Positions 1 to 8,762 of a stretch of DNA of 64,000 nucleotides are shown in pieces. Position numbers and translations under genes: made by a program. The DNA is from Pseudoalteromonas sp. Scap06 (GTDB lineage: Bacteria > Pseudomonadota > Gammaproteobacteria > Enterobacterales > Alteromonadaceae), in assembly GCF_013394165.1 (NCBI RefSeq), contig NZ_CP041330.1, forward strand, positions 868,001 through 932,000. Direction: 5' to 3'. How positions within the stretch are numbered: position 1 is the first letter of the stretch; each line of letters opens with the position of its first letter. A model generated the notes under the pieces. The model had not been told where the DNA came from, searched no databases, and saw nothing but the letters and a program-made list of their open reading frames with translations.

Positions 1-1467
1 CAACTTAAAGCAGAGTTTATTGGCTTAGCTGAACGTGAACTTGGCACAATATTACCAGGTTATACCCACTTACAGCGTGCACAACCGGTGTTATTTAGCC
101 ATTGGTGTATGGCTTATGTAGAAATGCTTGAGCGTGATGAAAGTCGATTACAAGATGCCCAAGCACGAATGAATTATTGCCCACTCGGCAGTGGCGCTCT
201 TGCAGGCACTGCATACCCGATTGACCGCCATGCACTTGCACAAGGGCTAGGATTTACTGGCGCGACTAAGAATAGTTTAGATGGCGTATCTGATCGTGAC
301 TTTGTGGTTGAGCTATTAAGCTGCGCGTCTATTTCTATGATCCACTTATCGCGGATGTCTGAAGACCTAATTTTTTATAACTCAGGCGAAGCTGGCTTTA
401 TTGAACTGGCCGATAATGTGACCTCGGGTTCATCTTTAATGCCACAGAAAAAAAACCCAGATGCATTAGAGCTAATTCGTGGTAAAACTGGCCGGGTGTT
501 TGGTGCGTTTAGCGCAATGATGATGACTCTAAAAGCACTACCGCTTGCCTACAATAAAGACATGCAAGAAGACAAAGAAGGCATTTTTGATGCCATGCCA
601 ACATGGCTTGCGTGTATTCATATGGCACAAGCGTGTATTAAAGGTATAAAAGTGAAAGCAGATAAAACCCTTGCAGCGGCAAAAGGTGGCCACGCGAATG
701 CAACCGAACTTGCTGATTATTTAGTGGCTAAAGGAGTGCCGTTCAGAGAAGGGCATCATATTGTTGGGGTGTTGGTGCAATTAGCTATTAGTGAAGGTAA
801 AACGTTAGAGGAGCTTTCACTAGAGCAGTATAAATCAGTAAATCCAGTGTTTGAAGATGACGTGTATCCGGTACTTGAAATTGATGCCTGTATTAAGGCA
901 CGCCAAGCGCTTGGCGGTACATCATTAGAGCAAGTAAGCAAAGCGGTGAAAGACGCGAAAAAAAAACAGCAAATAACGGTTCGTGATGCCAACTTAGATG
1001 ACGTAGAAGCAATTGCTAAACTCGTACAGCACTGGGCAACAGTAGGCGAAAATTTACCGCGAGCTAAAAGTGATATGGTGCACTCAATTAATGAGTTTGC
1101 CGTAACTGAGATAAACGGTCAGGTATCGGGTTGTGCTTCACTTTATATTTACGACACAGGATTAGCTGAAATACGTTCATTAGGCATTGATCCTAAAAGC
1201 GCAGTAACGGGGCAGGGACGAGAACTGGTTGAACACTTATTAGTGAAAGCCAAAAAATTGGCACTCAATCGTGTCATCGTTCTGACTCGTGTACCTGACT
1301 TTTTCGAAAATCAGCGGTTTAGTTTCTGTGATAAAGAGAGCCTACCTGAAAAAGTAATGAAAGATTGCGAGCTATGTTTACGCAAAGAAAACTGTGATGA
1401 AGTCGCAATGGAATATATGTTAAAGCTAAGTAATAGCATGGAGATCCCATGCAAAAACGTGGCTTGA
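1..1467 (+). CDS. argH: Argininosuccinate lyase fused to an ArgA-like acetyltransferase domain (5'-truncated)
   Basis: Frame 1 is open from the first base, so the gene starts upstream of the window; 488 codons are visible. The lyase part carries the family signatures [10 protein letters not shown] and [11 protein letters not shown] and would split argininosuccinate into arginine and fumarate in the last step of arginine synthesis. Lyase similarity ends near visible residue 320; about 165 residues follow that begin [20 protein letters not shown] and look like a GNAT acetyltransferase of the short N-acetylglutamate synthase type. Such ArgH(A) fusions are known in Vibrio, Moritella and relatives, where one protein carries both the first and last activities of the pathway. 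A clear terminator follows, so this is probably the last gene of an arg operon. Identity is secure; activity of the acetyltransferase part is inferred. Confidence 0.95.
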   Translation, partial: QLKAEFIGLAERELGTILPGYTHLQRAQPVLFSHWCMAYVEMLERDESRLQDAQARMNYCPLGSGALAGTAYPIDRHALAQGLGFTGATKNSLDGVSDRDFVVELLSCASISMIHLSRMSEDLIFYNSGEAGFIELADNVTSGSSLMPQKKNPDALELIRGKTGRVFGAFSAMMMTLKALPLAYNKDMQEDKEGIFDAMPTWLACIHMAQACIKGIKVKADKTLAAAKGGHANATELADYLVAKGVPFREGHHIVGVLVQLAISEGKTLEELSLEQYKSVNPVFEDDVYPVLEIDACIKARQALGGTSLEQVSKAVKDAKKKQQITVRDANLDDVEAIAKLVQHWATVGENLPRAKSDMVHSINEFAVTEINGQVSGCASLYIYDTGLAEIRSLGIDPKSAVTGQGRELVEHLLVKAKKLALNRVIVLTRVPDFFENQRFSFCDKESLPEKVMKDCELCLRKENCDEVAMEYMLKLSNSMEIPCKNVA

Positions 1468-1481
1468 GCAATCCCTAGGAT

Positions 1482-1516
1482 AAAAAACGCACGGTGACCC
1501 CGATGCGTTTTTTTTT
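1482..1516 (+). terminator. Rho-independent terminator of argH
   Basis: Arms AAAACGCA and TGCGTTTT enclose a 12-base loop and run directly into a T tract at 1508-1516. It lies 15 bases after the argH stop and closes the arginine operon before the unrelated membrane-protein cluster. Confidence 0.85.
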
Positions 1517-1562
1517 GAGTAAAATAAAATAATTTTTAAATTAACATACTATTAATTTAAAG

Positions 1563-1579
1563 TTGGCATATCGTTTGCT
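1563..1579 (+). promoter_or_regulatory. Candidate sigma-54 (RpoN) promoter
   Basis: TTGGCATATCGTTTGCT matches the -24/-12 consensus (TGGCAC-N5-TTGC) at all but one strongly conserved base, and the GG and GC doublets are exactly 12 bases apart. The start site would fall near 1590, giving a leader of about 130 bases for the small gene at 1719. The leader contains an inverted repeat, GCAGTT/AACTGC, at 1637-1642 and 1650-1655. Found by eye; no activator site was identified. Confidence 0.55.
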
Positions 1580-1718
1580 TTTATTATTCTGAAGCGAGTT
1601 GTTGAGTCAATTAACCAACATAGATTAAACGCGACTGCAGTTATTTACTAACTGCTGCAGGTGGTGTGATTTAAATTTGCGCCAATAATAAAATTTAATA
1701 CTCAAGAGGATTAATCAC

Positions 1719-1919
1719 ATGCAAATTTCAGCGAACAGCCAAGTACAAATGCAAGCATACAATAAAACGCAACAATTAAAGCCTGCAATGGAACAAACTG
1801 CTAGCCCTAAAACCCTACAATCTGATACAGTTAGTATATCTCAAGAGGCGATGGCTGCTGCTGGCGGTAGTGCTGATCTCCAGCGTGGTAATACGATTCT
1901 TTTACCTCGTCCAAAGTGA
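1719..1919 (+). CDS. 66-residue hypothetical peptide with a DTVSISQEA motif
   Basis: ATG start preceded by AGAGGA at a sensible distance. The product is soluble-looking, rich in Gln, Ala and Ser, with no signal peptide or membrane segment. Its N-terminal half (MQISANSQVQMQAYNKTQQ) and the central DTVSISQEAM recall small proteins found near flagellar and cell-surface genes, where D-x-V-x-I/L-S-x-E-A is common, but I cannot name a family. A Gly-Gly pair lies at residues 49-50 with Glu at -8, which loosely resembles a double-glycine leader; the usual hydrophobic positions are filled only by alanine, so this is weak. It is the first gene of a probable four-gene transcription unit behind the sigma-54-like promoter, 14 bases before the first membrane-protein gene. 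Confidence 0.65.
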   Translation: MQISANSQVQMQAYNKTQQLKPAMEQTASPKTLQSDTVSISQEAMAAAGGSADLQRGNTILLPRPK

Positions 1920-1933
1920 TAGAAAGGTAGTAA

Positions 1934-2470
1934 ATGTTTTTAGCTGAGTTTTTTGGTCTGTTTTCTTTGTCAGCCCTAGTGACATGGGGCTTTTTAATGG
2001 CGTTTTTTTTTAACCTCTTTGTCTACAGCTTAGATGTTAAGAGGAGAACGACTTTATTACTCAGCTCATTAGTTATGGTAGTATCCTATTCCGTGACTGA
2101 TTACTTATTTACATGGATTTCCTATTACAATACTACTTATTTTGATTGGGCAATACATGATTTAATAACCATAATTTGCCTAATTTTCGTTTACAAATTA
2201 AGTAAAACTACGACTCCTTCATTATTATATTTACTAATAGGCCTTTCAATTAATTTGATGTTAGCTTTGCTAATGCATTTAGATATTTTTATTAATAAAA
2301 ATATTGAACCTTGGTTTTTGTGGGATATATACACGTTTGGAGTGACATTTATAGACCTAGTAATGATTGTTGCTCTAATTGTAGACAAAGACTTCTTAGG
2401 ATTACACAAACTCAAAAATAAAATAGTATCATTATTCCTAAGACCTAAAATTGCAAGGGATTGTAACTAA
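1934..2470 (+). CDS. Multi-spanning membrane protein, first of three tandem paralogues
   Basis: 178 residues, almost entirely hydrophobic, with about five predicted membrane segments and a short basic C-terminal tail. The start is supported by GAAAGG eight bases before the ATG. It shares with the next two genes a WGFLMAF motif in the first segment (here TWGFLMAFFF), a central acidic-TI motif (HDLITI), a G-L-x-I-N motif (GLSINLM), and an aromatic stretch before the last segment (EPWFLWDIYTFG). It ends in VDKDFLGL, also seen in the third copy. I do not recognise the family. The sequence is more AT-rich than neighbouring housekeeping genes. Tandem arrangement and overlap with the following gene point to co-expression. 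Confidence 0.75.
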   Translation: MFLAEFFGLFSLSALVTWGFLMAFFFNLFVYSLDVKRRTTLLLSSLVMVVSYSVTDYLFTWISYYNTTYFDWAIHDLITIICLIFVYKLSKTTTPSLLYLLIGLSINLMLALLMHLDIFINKNIEPWFLWDIYTFGVTFIDLVMIVALIVDKDFLGLHKLKNKIVSLFLRPKIARDCN

Positions 2471-2489
2471 GTTGTACATCGATTACAGC

Positions 2490-2978
2490 ATGGTTGATTA
2501 CGTAAGTGCTTTCACTCAATGGGGTTTTTTAATGGCATTTTTATACTCACTTGTTTCGAGTATTAATAAGCCAGACAAGTCGGTAACATACTTAGCCGCT
2601 ATTATGTTTTCCTCTTACTTTTGTAGTGATTTTTTTCCGATATTAGAAAATGTATACTTAGACTGGATCCTCTTCGATTATATAACCATTTCTATTATTC
2701 TCATTTTATTGAATTTCTGTCTAAAAGCTCCCCTCGCTAGCTATTATATTATTTCAGGCTTACTAATAAATAGTCTGCTAACATTTTTCATTTATTATGA
2801 CTTATTTGTACGTAATAATATTGATGAATGGTGGCTTTGGAGTGTTTACTCTTTAGGAGTAAACTTTATTGATGTATTAATGATTATTTCTTTGGTAATA
2901 AATACAAGTATCTTAAAAAAACGACAGGTAAAAAAACAACTTAATTTAGCTATTCGAAATAATGTTTCAAATGAATGA
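2490..2978 (+). CDS. Multi-spanning membrane protein, second of three tandem paralogues
   Basis: From the ATG at 2490 the product is 162 residues: MVDYVSAFTQWGFLMAF and onwards. An in-frame TTG at 2451 would extend it into the end of the previous gene, but the ATG aligns with the third copy and is preferred. It keeps the paralogue motifs: WGFLMAF, FDYITI, GLLINSLL and EWWLWSVYSLGVNFIDVLMI. The C-terminal tail is basic (KKRQVKKQL). There are about five membrane segments and no recognised catalytic motif. It is closer to the third copy than to the first across the N-terminal segment, consistent with stepwise tandem duplication. Function unknown. Confidence 0.72.
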   Translation: MVDYVSAFTQWGFLMAFLYSLVSSINKPDKSVTYLAAIMFSSYFCSDFFPILENVYLDWILFDYITISIILILLNFCLKAPLASYYIISGLLINSLLTFFIYYDLFVRNNIDEWWLWSVYSLGVNFIDVLMIISLVINTSILKKRQVKKQLNLAIRNNVSNE

Positions 2979-3483
2979 CTTCTTGCTCAACCCATATGTA
3001 TCTCTTTATCTAGGTGCGTTTGTTCAATGGGGCTTTTTAATGGCTTTTTTATACTCATTAGTAACGAGTATAAATACATCAAAAAAAGAGGCTTTATGGC
3101 TATCGCTAATCATGTCAATTTCATACTCTTCAAGCTTGTTCATTGATATTCAAAATATTTCTTACACGCAACTATTACTTTTTGACCTAATGACTATTTT
3201 GGCTATTTTAGTGGTAAGTAACTTCATAAATAAAAATACTATAACTTCTTATCTATTATTAGGACTGAGCATAAACTCACTGCTATTTTTTGGTATGCAT
3301 TTAGATGTGCTAGTCTTTAATAACAGCACACCATGGTGGTTCTGGTCATTTTATTCTTTGGGAATTAATCTGATGGATTTTGTGATGATAGCTATTTTCT
3401 TTATTAATAAAGACTTTTTGGGTTTAGTGAGGTTTAAGAACTTTTTACTTCAAGCAAGAGCGAAGCTACCTAGCGCAACATAA
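2962..3483 (+). CDS. Multi-spanning membrane protein, third of three tandem paralogues
   Basis: 173 residues from the ATG at 2962, or 170 from the ATG at 2971; both overlap the end of the previous gene, which suggests translational coupling. Paralogue motifs are all present: VQWGFLMAFLYSLV, FDLMTI, GLSINSLL, and PWWFWSFYSLGINLMDFVMI. The tail INKDFLGL matches the first copy. The protein is nearly all membrane, with a short basic C-terminus. The next gene, coaD, is convergent, so the cluster ends here. Function unknown; nothing in the sequence shows transport, enzyme or receptor activity. Confidence 0.73.
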   Translation: MFQMNDFLLNPYVSLYLGAFVQWGFLMAFLYSLVTSINTSKKEALWLSLIMSISYSSSLFIDIQNISYTQLLLFDLMTILAILVVSNFINKNTITSYLLLGLSINSLLFFGMHLDVLVFNNSTPWWFWSFYSLGINLMDFVMIAIFFINKDFLGLVRFKNFLLQARAKLPSAT

Positions 3484-3503
3484 TGAAACGCTAGGCGTTG
3501 AGT

Positions 3504-4388
<885 letters not shown>

Positions 4389-4437
4389 GGATTGTTTTAA
4401 TGCAGCATCGTATTTTCGAAAATTGAGTAATGAGTAT

Positions 4438-5091
4438 ATGAATACCAAGGATAAAATAATTCAAACCAGTATTTCATTGTTTAATGAACATGGTGAAAGA
4501 GCAATATCAACTAATCATATTGCATCGAGTTTAGGCATGAGTCCGGGTAATCTGTACTACCACTTTAAAAATAAAGAAGACATTATTCGCCACATATTTG
4601 CACTTTATCGTGACCATTTAAGTACTCACTTTAAGCCAGTTGATAAAGGCGACGATGCTTTTGAGCATCTTGGCCCTTATTTAGATTCGCTATTTGAATT
4701 AATGTGGCGCTATCATTTTTTTTACGACAACCTTGGCGATATTCTTGCTCGCGATAGCCATTTAAAACAGGGTTACATTGATTTTCAGCAGGAATTACTT
4801 GAGCAGGTACGTAACATCATTTTGGCCTTGCGGGATAGTGAAATTATTGCCATTGATGAACAAGATGCCATTGAACTTGCTCATACGCTAAAATTAACGG
4901 TTAGCTTTTGGACACCCTATATGAAAGCAAGAAGACTAAGTGGTGTGCTGGTTGAGCAAGATATATACCCTGGTATTGTAAAAGTACTGACTTTATTTAA
5001 GGCTTACAGTACAGAAAAAAGCGCAAATAAAATTAATCAGTTAAGAGACAAGTACGCACTTTTAGCAAATGCTGCCCCCCAGAATCCTTAA
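4438..5091 (+). CDS. TetR/AcrR family transcriptional regulator
   Basis: 217 residues from the ATG at 4438. The N-terminal helix-turn-helix is typical: KIIQTSISLFNEHGERAIST, then IASSLGMSPGNLYYHFKNKEDII. The remaining 150 residues are the ligand-binding half, which does not reveal a ligand. An in-frame GTG at 4387 lies within the terminal repeat of the adjacent element and would add residues unlike any TetR N-terminus, so it is rejected. The element ends about 50 bases before the start, so the promoter either overlaps or was replaced by it. No obvious target gene is adjacent; thiI downstream is a housekeeping gene with its own promoter. Confidence 0.88.
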   Translation: MNTKDKIIQTSISLFNEHGERAISTNHIASSLGMSPGNLYYHFKNKEDIIRHIFALYRDHLSTHFKPVDKGDDAFEHLGPYLDSLFELMWRYHFFYDNLGDILARDSHLKQGYIDFQQELLEQVRNIILALRDSEIIAIDEQDAIELAHTLKLTVSFWTPYMKARRLSGVLVEQDIYPGIVKVLTLFKAYSTEKSANKINQLRDKYALLANAAPQNP

Positions 5092-5129
5092 GCCTGTTGA
5101 GTTGGTTAGTTCCTAGGCGTTAAATTTTT

Positions 5130-5138
5130 TGCTATAAT
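5130..5138 (+). promoter_or_regulatory. Extended -10 promoter of thiI
   Basis: TGCTATAAT at 5130-5138 is a perfect extended -10 element about 55 bases before the thiI start; the -35 region is poor, as expected for this promoter class. The leader then carries a GC-rich imperfect hairpin around 5145-5166. Confidence 0.6.
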
Positions 5139-5191
5139 CCGCCGCGCCCAATGCCTGGGTGCGCGAATTCCCGCAGTCTAAGAGTTGAACT

Positions 5192-6649
5192 ATGCTTAAA
5201 TTTATCGTCAAACTTCACCCTGAAATAGCCATCAAAAGCCGTTCAGTCCGTAAACGCTTTACCAAAGTGTTAGAAAATAACATTAAAATTGTATTGCGTC
5301 GTGTTGACGAAAAAGTACAAGTACGTAATAACTGGGATAATATTTCAGTTGTTACAAAACTAGATGATGCTCAAACTCGCCTTGATTTTATTGATAGCTT
5401 GCAGCGCATTCCTGGCATCGTACAGTTTATTGAAGTGACCGAAACAGACTTTAAAACCCTTGATGACATCTATCAAAAAACCATTGCGTTAGTTGGCCAC
5501 ACTATTATTGGTAAAACCTTTTGTGTACGTGCTAAGCGCATAGGTCAACATGATTTTACTTCAACTGAATTAGAGCGCTACGTTGGTGGCGGGCTTAATC
5601 AACATGTTGAAGGAGCCCGAGTAAAGCTAAGCCGCCCTGAGGTAACGATTCGTTTAGAAATTAAAGACGAAAAAGCCTACATAGTGACGCAAACCCATTT
5701 AGGAATGGCGGGCTTTCCACTGCCAACACAAGACGATGTATTATCGCTTATGTCTGGTGGATTTGATTCTGGCGTTGCCAGTTATCAGATGATCCGTAAA
5801 GGCGCTCGTACACACTTTTTATTCTTTAACTTAGGTGGCGCTGCCCATGAAATTGGGGTTAAGCAAGCGAGCTACTACCTATGGAAGCAATACAGCTCTA
5901 CGCATAAAGTTAAGTTTATTACCGTTGATTTTGAACCGGTTGTTGCTGAAATTTTAGAAAACGTTGAGAACAGCCAAATGGGTGTTGTGCTTAAACGTAT
6001 GATGATGCGAGCGGGTAGTGCCGTTGCTGAAAAACTAAATATTCAAGCTTTGGTAACGGGTGAAAGTATAGGTCAGGTGTCTAGCCAAACCTTAGCTAAC
6101 TTAAGTGTTATTGACCGTGTAACCGAAACGCTGATTTTACGTCCTCTTATTCAACATGATAAGCAAGAGATCATCAATATAGCGCGCCAAATAGGCACTG
6201 CAGAAATGGCAGAAACGATGCCTGAATACTGTGGTGTGATCTCTAAAAAGCCGACGGTTAAAGCCAAAATTGAAGTAATTAAAGCAGAAGAAGAGAAGTT
6301 TGATTTTGACGTATTAGATACCGTTATTGATAACGCCCGTGTTATGGATGTGCGCGATATTGATGTTGAGGCTAAGCAAGAGCTTAAAGAGGCAGAATCA
6401 GTTACAGAGTTACCAGAGGGAGCGGTTGTTGTTGATATTCGCTCACCTGAAGAAGAAGATGCTTCGCCGCTGGAAATTGAAGGTATTGAAGTTATCCACT
6501 TACCGTTTTTCCGCTTAGCAACTAAGTTTGGTGATTTACCTAAAGGTAAAGACTATTACTTATATTGCCAAAAAGGAGTAATGAGCCAATTACAAGCGCT
6601 TATTCTTCACGAAGAAGGCTTTAACACCGTAAAAGTATATCGTCCTTGA
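5192..6649 (+). CDS. thiI: tRNA 4-thiouridine synthase / thiazole sulfur transferase
   Basis: Activates U8 of tRNA with ATP and replaces its oxygen with sulfur received as persulfide from IscS; in enterobacteria the same protein feeds sulfur to thiamine synthesis. Domains in order: N-terminal ferredoxin-like and THUMP region (about 1-165), PP-loop adenylation domain with SGGFDSG near residue 188, and a C-terminal rhodanese domain. Both cysteines important in E. coli have counterparts, in EYCGVIS (near 347) and YCQKGVMS (near 459). At 485 residues it is the long form with the rhodanese domain. Its promoter lies directly upstream and its terminator is shared with the convergent panE. Confidence 0.97.
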   Translation: MLKFIVKLHPEIAIKSRSVRKRFTKVLENNIKIVLRRVDEKVQVRNNWDNISVVTKLDDAQTRLDFIDSLQRIPGIVQFIEVTETDFKTLDDIYQKTIALVGHTIIGKTFCVRAKRIGQHDFTSTELERYVGGGLNQHVEGARVKLSRPEVTIRLEIKDEKAYIVTQTHLGMAGFPLPTQDDVLSLMSGGFDSGVASYQMIRKGARTHFLFFNLGGAAHEIGVKQASYYLWKQYSSTHKVKFITVDFEPVVAEILENVENSQMGVVLKRMMMRAGSAVAEKLNIQALVTGESIGQVSSQTLANLSVIDRVTETLILRPLIQHDKQEIINIARQIGTAEMAETMPEYCGVISKKPTVKAKIEVIKAEEEKFDFDVLDTVIDNARVMDVRDIDVEAKQELKEAESVTELPEGAVVVDIRSPEEEDASPLEIEGIEVIHLPFFRLATKFGDLPKGKDYYLYCQKGVMSQLQALILHEEGFNTVKVYRP

Positions 6650-6667
6650 TGGCTTAATATATTAGAT

Positions 6668-6694
6668 GCGCGGATTTATTCCGCGCTTTTTTTT
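6668..6694 (+). terminator. thiI terminator overlapping the panE 3' end
   Basis: GCGCGGA and TCCGCGC form a seven-pair stem with a five-base loop followed by eight T. The hairpin overlaps the last codons of the convergent panE gene, whose stop is at 6676-6678, so coding and termination functions share bases. Confidence 0.85.
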
Positions 6695-7578
6695 GCCAAA
6701 ATTTCAGCAAGTAAGGCGTCATTATAAGGTGTTGCAATATGGTGCAGTTTTCCTTGCTCACTTATATAGCCACAAATTGCCATGATCTCAGTTTGCCTAT
6801 TATGCAAAACGTCTTGATGCATAGATGAGTAATTCTCTGCGGTTAAACTCATCACCTTATAGGCGCGCTCGAGGGCATCAATAAGCTTAATATTAAGTTT
6901 AAGCGCGGTCGCAGTGTGGCACGCTTCAGTTAATAAATTAATAATTGAGCTATTAAACTGTGGCGCACGCAACTGGCCGTTTTTTATATTGTACAGAGCG
7001 GTTAATGGATTTATGGCAATATTAACCAGTAGCTTTTCAAACCGCAGTTGCTCAATATTATTACTGACAATTAATTGCGGAATAGTGTGTAATTGCGCAC
7101 TAAGCTGTTTAATATTTTGCATAGCTAGTTGACTACAGCCCCCTAATACACTTTGCCCGTTTCCGGTATGCTGCACAATATTAGGGTTTGATTTGAACCC
7201 AGCCATGCTAGTGGTTAAAAAGTACAACGACTGCTGCTTTGTTAACTGTGCATTTAATTGTTCAACATTACCCATGCCATTATGACTCAGTACAATATGG
7301 GTATTATTACCAAGATAAGGCTTTACTTGGGCATAGGCTTGTTGCACTGCAAACGCTTTAACAGTGAATAAAACAATTTCAAATTCAGGAGCTTGAGCTA
7401 ATTGCTGTTGTGAGATGAAAGTAGCGTTAATTTTTTCTGAAGGGGCATCACCACGGCTATAAAAGCGAGTGTTAAGGGTGCCTTTTTTAGTAAGAATATT
7501 AACAGTGTGATGTTTCGCTAAGAAATAGCTAAATAACAAGCCAATAGCACCATCACCAACAACAAGTATGTTAGCCAT
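6676..7578 (-). CDS. panE: 2-dehydropantoate 2-reductase (ketopantoate reductase)
   Basis: Reduces ketopantoate to pantoate with NADPH in pantothenate synthesis. The 300-residue product opens with a Rossmann fold (MANILVVGDGAIGLLFSY, GxGxxG type). It has the family's LFTVKAF motif near residue 72, with the conserved lysine, and the C-terminal domain signature EKLLVNIAINPLTALYNI with its lysine and asparagine. Overall length matches E. coli PanE. It overlaps the upstream VanZ-like gene by eight bases, so the two are probably translated from one message. With coaD about 3 kb away, two coenzyme A pathway genes sit close together, though not in one operon. Confidence 0.9.
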   Translation of the reverse strand: MANILVVGDGAIGLLFSYFLAKHHTVNILTKKGTLNTRFYSRGDAPSEKINATFISQQQLAQAPEFEIVLFTVKAFAVQQAYAQVKPYLGNNTHIVLSHNGMGNVEQLNAQLTKQQSLYFLTTSMAGFKSNPNIVQHTGNGQSVLGGCSQLAMQNIKQLSAQLHTIPQLIVSNNIEQLRFEKLLVNIAINPLTALYNIKNGQLRAPQFNSSIINLLTEACHTATALKLNIKLIDALERAYKVMSLTAENYSSMHQDVLHNRQTEIMAICGYISEQGKLHHIATPYNDALLAEILAKKSAE

Positions 7579-7921
7579 AACGCTTCTTTTTACGTAGTGT
7601 TAATAGGGCTTTAGCTAAAAAGTAGCTCGCCGCACCAATAAAGTCGGCAACAAAATCGGCCAGTGATGCTTGTCTGTAAGGAAGGCTATCTTGCATAATT
7701 TCTATTGCGGCACCATAGCCGGCTAACAGCAATATTTGTGCATATAACGGCAGTTTAAAGGCTTTATCCATTATAATGGCAAGTAAAAAGAAAATACCAA
7801 AATGCGCCACTTTATCTACATGCGGAAATAAGTTTGCAGCCCCTTTTACCTCTTTAGCAAATAAGAAGGTAAATGCGACAATACTAATTAAAAAAATAGC
7901 TTGGTAAACACGCCTCGTCAC
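7571..7921 (-). CDS. VanZ-like small membrane protein
   Basis: 116 residues from a GTG start. An N-terminal membrane segment is followed by HVDKVAHFGIFFLLAIIMDKA, a segment with GYGAAIEIMQ, then RQASLADFVADFIGAASYFL. The pattern of D-K-x-x-H near the first loop, E-x-x-Q and D-x-x-x-N/D-x-x-G is characteristic of VanZ-like proteins. Their biochemical role outside glycopeptide resistance clusters is unknown. It is the first gene of a two-gene unit with panE. Confidence 0.75.
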   Translation of the reverse strand: MTRRVYQAIFLISIVAFTFLFAKEVKGAANLFPHVDKVAHFGIFFLLAIIMDKAFKLPLYAQILLLAGYGAAIEIMQDSLPYRQASLADFVADFIGAASYFLAKALLTLRKKKRYG

Positions 7922-8027
7922 AAAAAATCCTAAAATCGTATAAAAAAGAAGCCTCAGTATATCAAACTAAATTAGTATCGCACCTGAACAAGATGCAGAA
8001 AAATGTAAAGATTTATCATTTTAACGT

Positions 8028-8033
8028 TATAAT
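8028..8033 (+). promoter_or_regulatory. Probable -10 element for yajQ
   Basis: A perfect TATAAT stands 40 bases before the yajQ start. The -35 position is occupied by a weak match, so only the -10 is claimed. Confidence 0.4.
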
Positions 8034-8072
8034 TGCCGCATAAAATTAAGATTAGCTAGTTAGGAGAACATC

Positions 8073-8555
8073 ATGCCTTCATTTGATATTGTATCTGAAG
8101 TAGAAATGAACGAAGCACAAAACGCGGTTGATAACGCCAATCGTGAATTAGAAACACGATTTGATTTTAGAGGGGTCGATGCCTCAATTGAATTAAACGA
8201 TAAAACAATTAAATTAAAAGCTGAAGCAGATGCTCAGGTTATGCAGTTGTTTGATATTTTAGCTGGGAAAGTTTCTAAGCGTGGAATGGACGTTGCGAGC
8301 TTAGAACTTCAAGAGATTTCTCGCGCAGGCAAAAATGTTTTTCGTAACGTTGCACTAAAGCAGGGTATCGAAAAAGATATGGCTAAAAAAGTAGTAAAAG
8401 CCATTAAAGATTCTAAAGTAAAAGTGCAAGCGGCTATTCAAGGCGAAGAAGTACGCGTAACGGGTAAAAAGCGTGATGACTTACAAGCTGCTATGCAAGT
8501 TGTACGCACTGCCGATTTAGGTCAGCCATTTCAGTTTAAAAACTTCCGCGATTAA
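8073..8555 (+). CDS. yajQ: YajQ family nucleotide-binding protein
   Basis: 160 residues, the usual length, beginning [20 protein letters not shown], with [17 protein letters not shown] and the ending [16 protein letters not shown] typical of the UPF0234/YajQ family. Members bind nucleic acid or cyclic di-GMP; in Xanthomonas a YajQ protein acts as a c-di-GMP-responsive transcription co-factor. A strong ribosome site (AGGAGA) precedes the ATG. It is monocistronic, with a terminator 55 bases after the stop. Confidence 0.94.
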   Translation: MPSFDIVSEVEMNEAQNAVDNANRELETRFDFRGVDASIELNDKTIKLKAEADAQVMQLFDILAGKVSKRGMDVASLELQEISRAGKNVFRNVALKQGIEKDMAKKVVKAIKDSKVKVQAAIQGEEVRVTGKKRDDLQAAMQVVRTADLGQPFQFKNFRD

Positions 8556-8609
8556 TTTATTGTTTCGAGCTAGGCACTATAGGCGCTTAGTTCAAAGCAA
8601 CATGTATTT

Positions 8610-8640
8610 AGCCAAACACGCTATATTGTTTGGCTTTTTT
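8610..8640 (+). terminator. yajQ terminator
   Basis: AGCCAAACA at 8610-8618 pairs with TGTTTGGCT at 8627-8635 around an eight-base loop, followed by six T. Genuine sequence therefore extends at least to about 8645, just before the suspect adapter. Confidence 0.85.
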
Positions 8641-8657
8641 ATTTTTGAATCTATGAT

Positions 8658-8681
8658 CTGTCTCTTATACACATCTGACGC
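8658..8681. other. Tn5/Nextera mosaic end: probable sequencing-adapter contamination
   Basis: CTGTCTCTTATACACATCT at 8658-8676 is identical to the 19-bp hyperactive Tn5 mosaic end used in Nextera libraries, and the next five bases, GACGC, continue the Nextera read-through adapter. No IS50 or transposase sequence is nearby. The simplest reading is an untrimmed read end incorporated at an assembly join. Confidence 0.9.
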
Positions 8682-8762
8682 CCCGAGCCCTGAGCCCCGA
8701 GCCCGAGCCCCGAGCCCGAGCCCCGAGCCCCGAGAGCCCCGAGCCCCGAACCCCGAACCCCA
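8679..8762. repeat. GC-rich CCCCGAG tandem repeat
   Basis: About a dozen imperfect copies of a six- to seven-base unit (CCCCGAG, CCCGAG, CCCTGAG, CCCCGAA) in otherwise AT-rich DNA. It abuts the adapter at its left end and grades through CCCCGAACCCC into ordinary sequence at its right end, which suggests that the right side is real and the left side is a truncated or collapsed array. Confidence 0.8.

Noticed and set aside
3487..3499. AACGC-TAG-GCGTT hairpin between the third membrane gene and coaD
   Set aside because: Only five pairs and no T tract on either strand; not enough for a terminator call.
8658..8676. Tn5/IS50 transposon end as a genuine mobile element
   Set aside because: Only the mosaic end is present, with adapter bases after it and no transposase, second end or target duplication.
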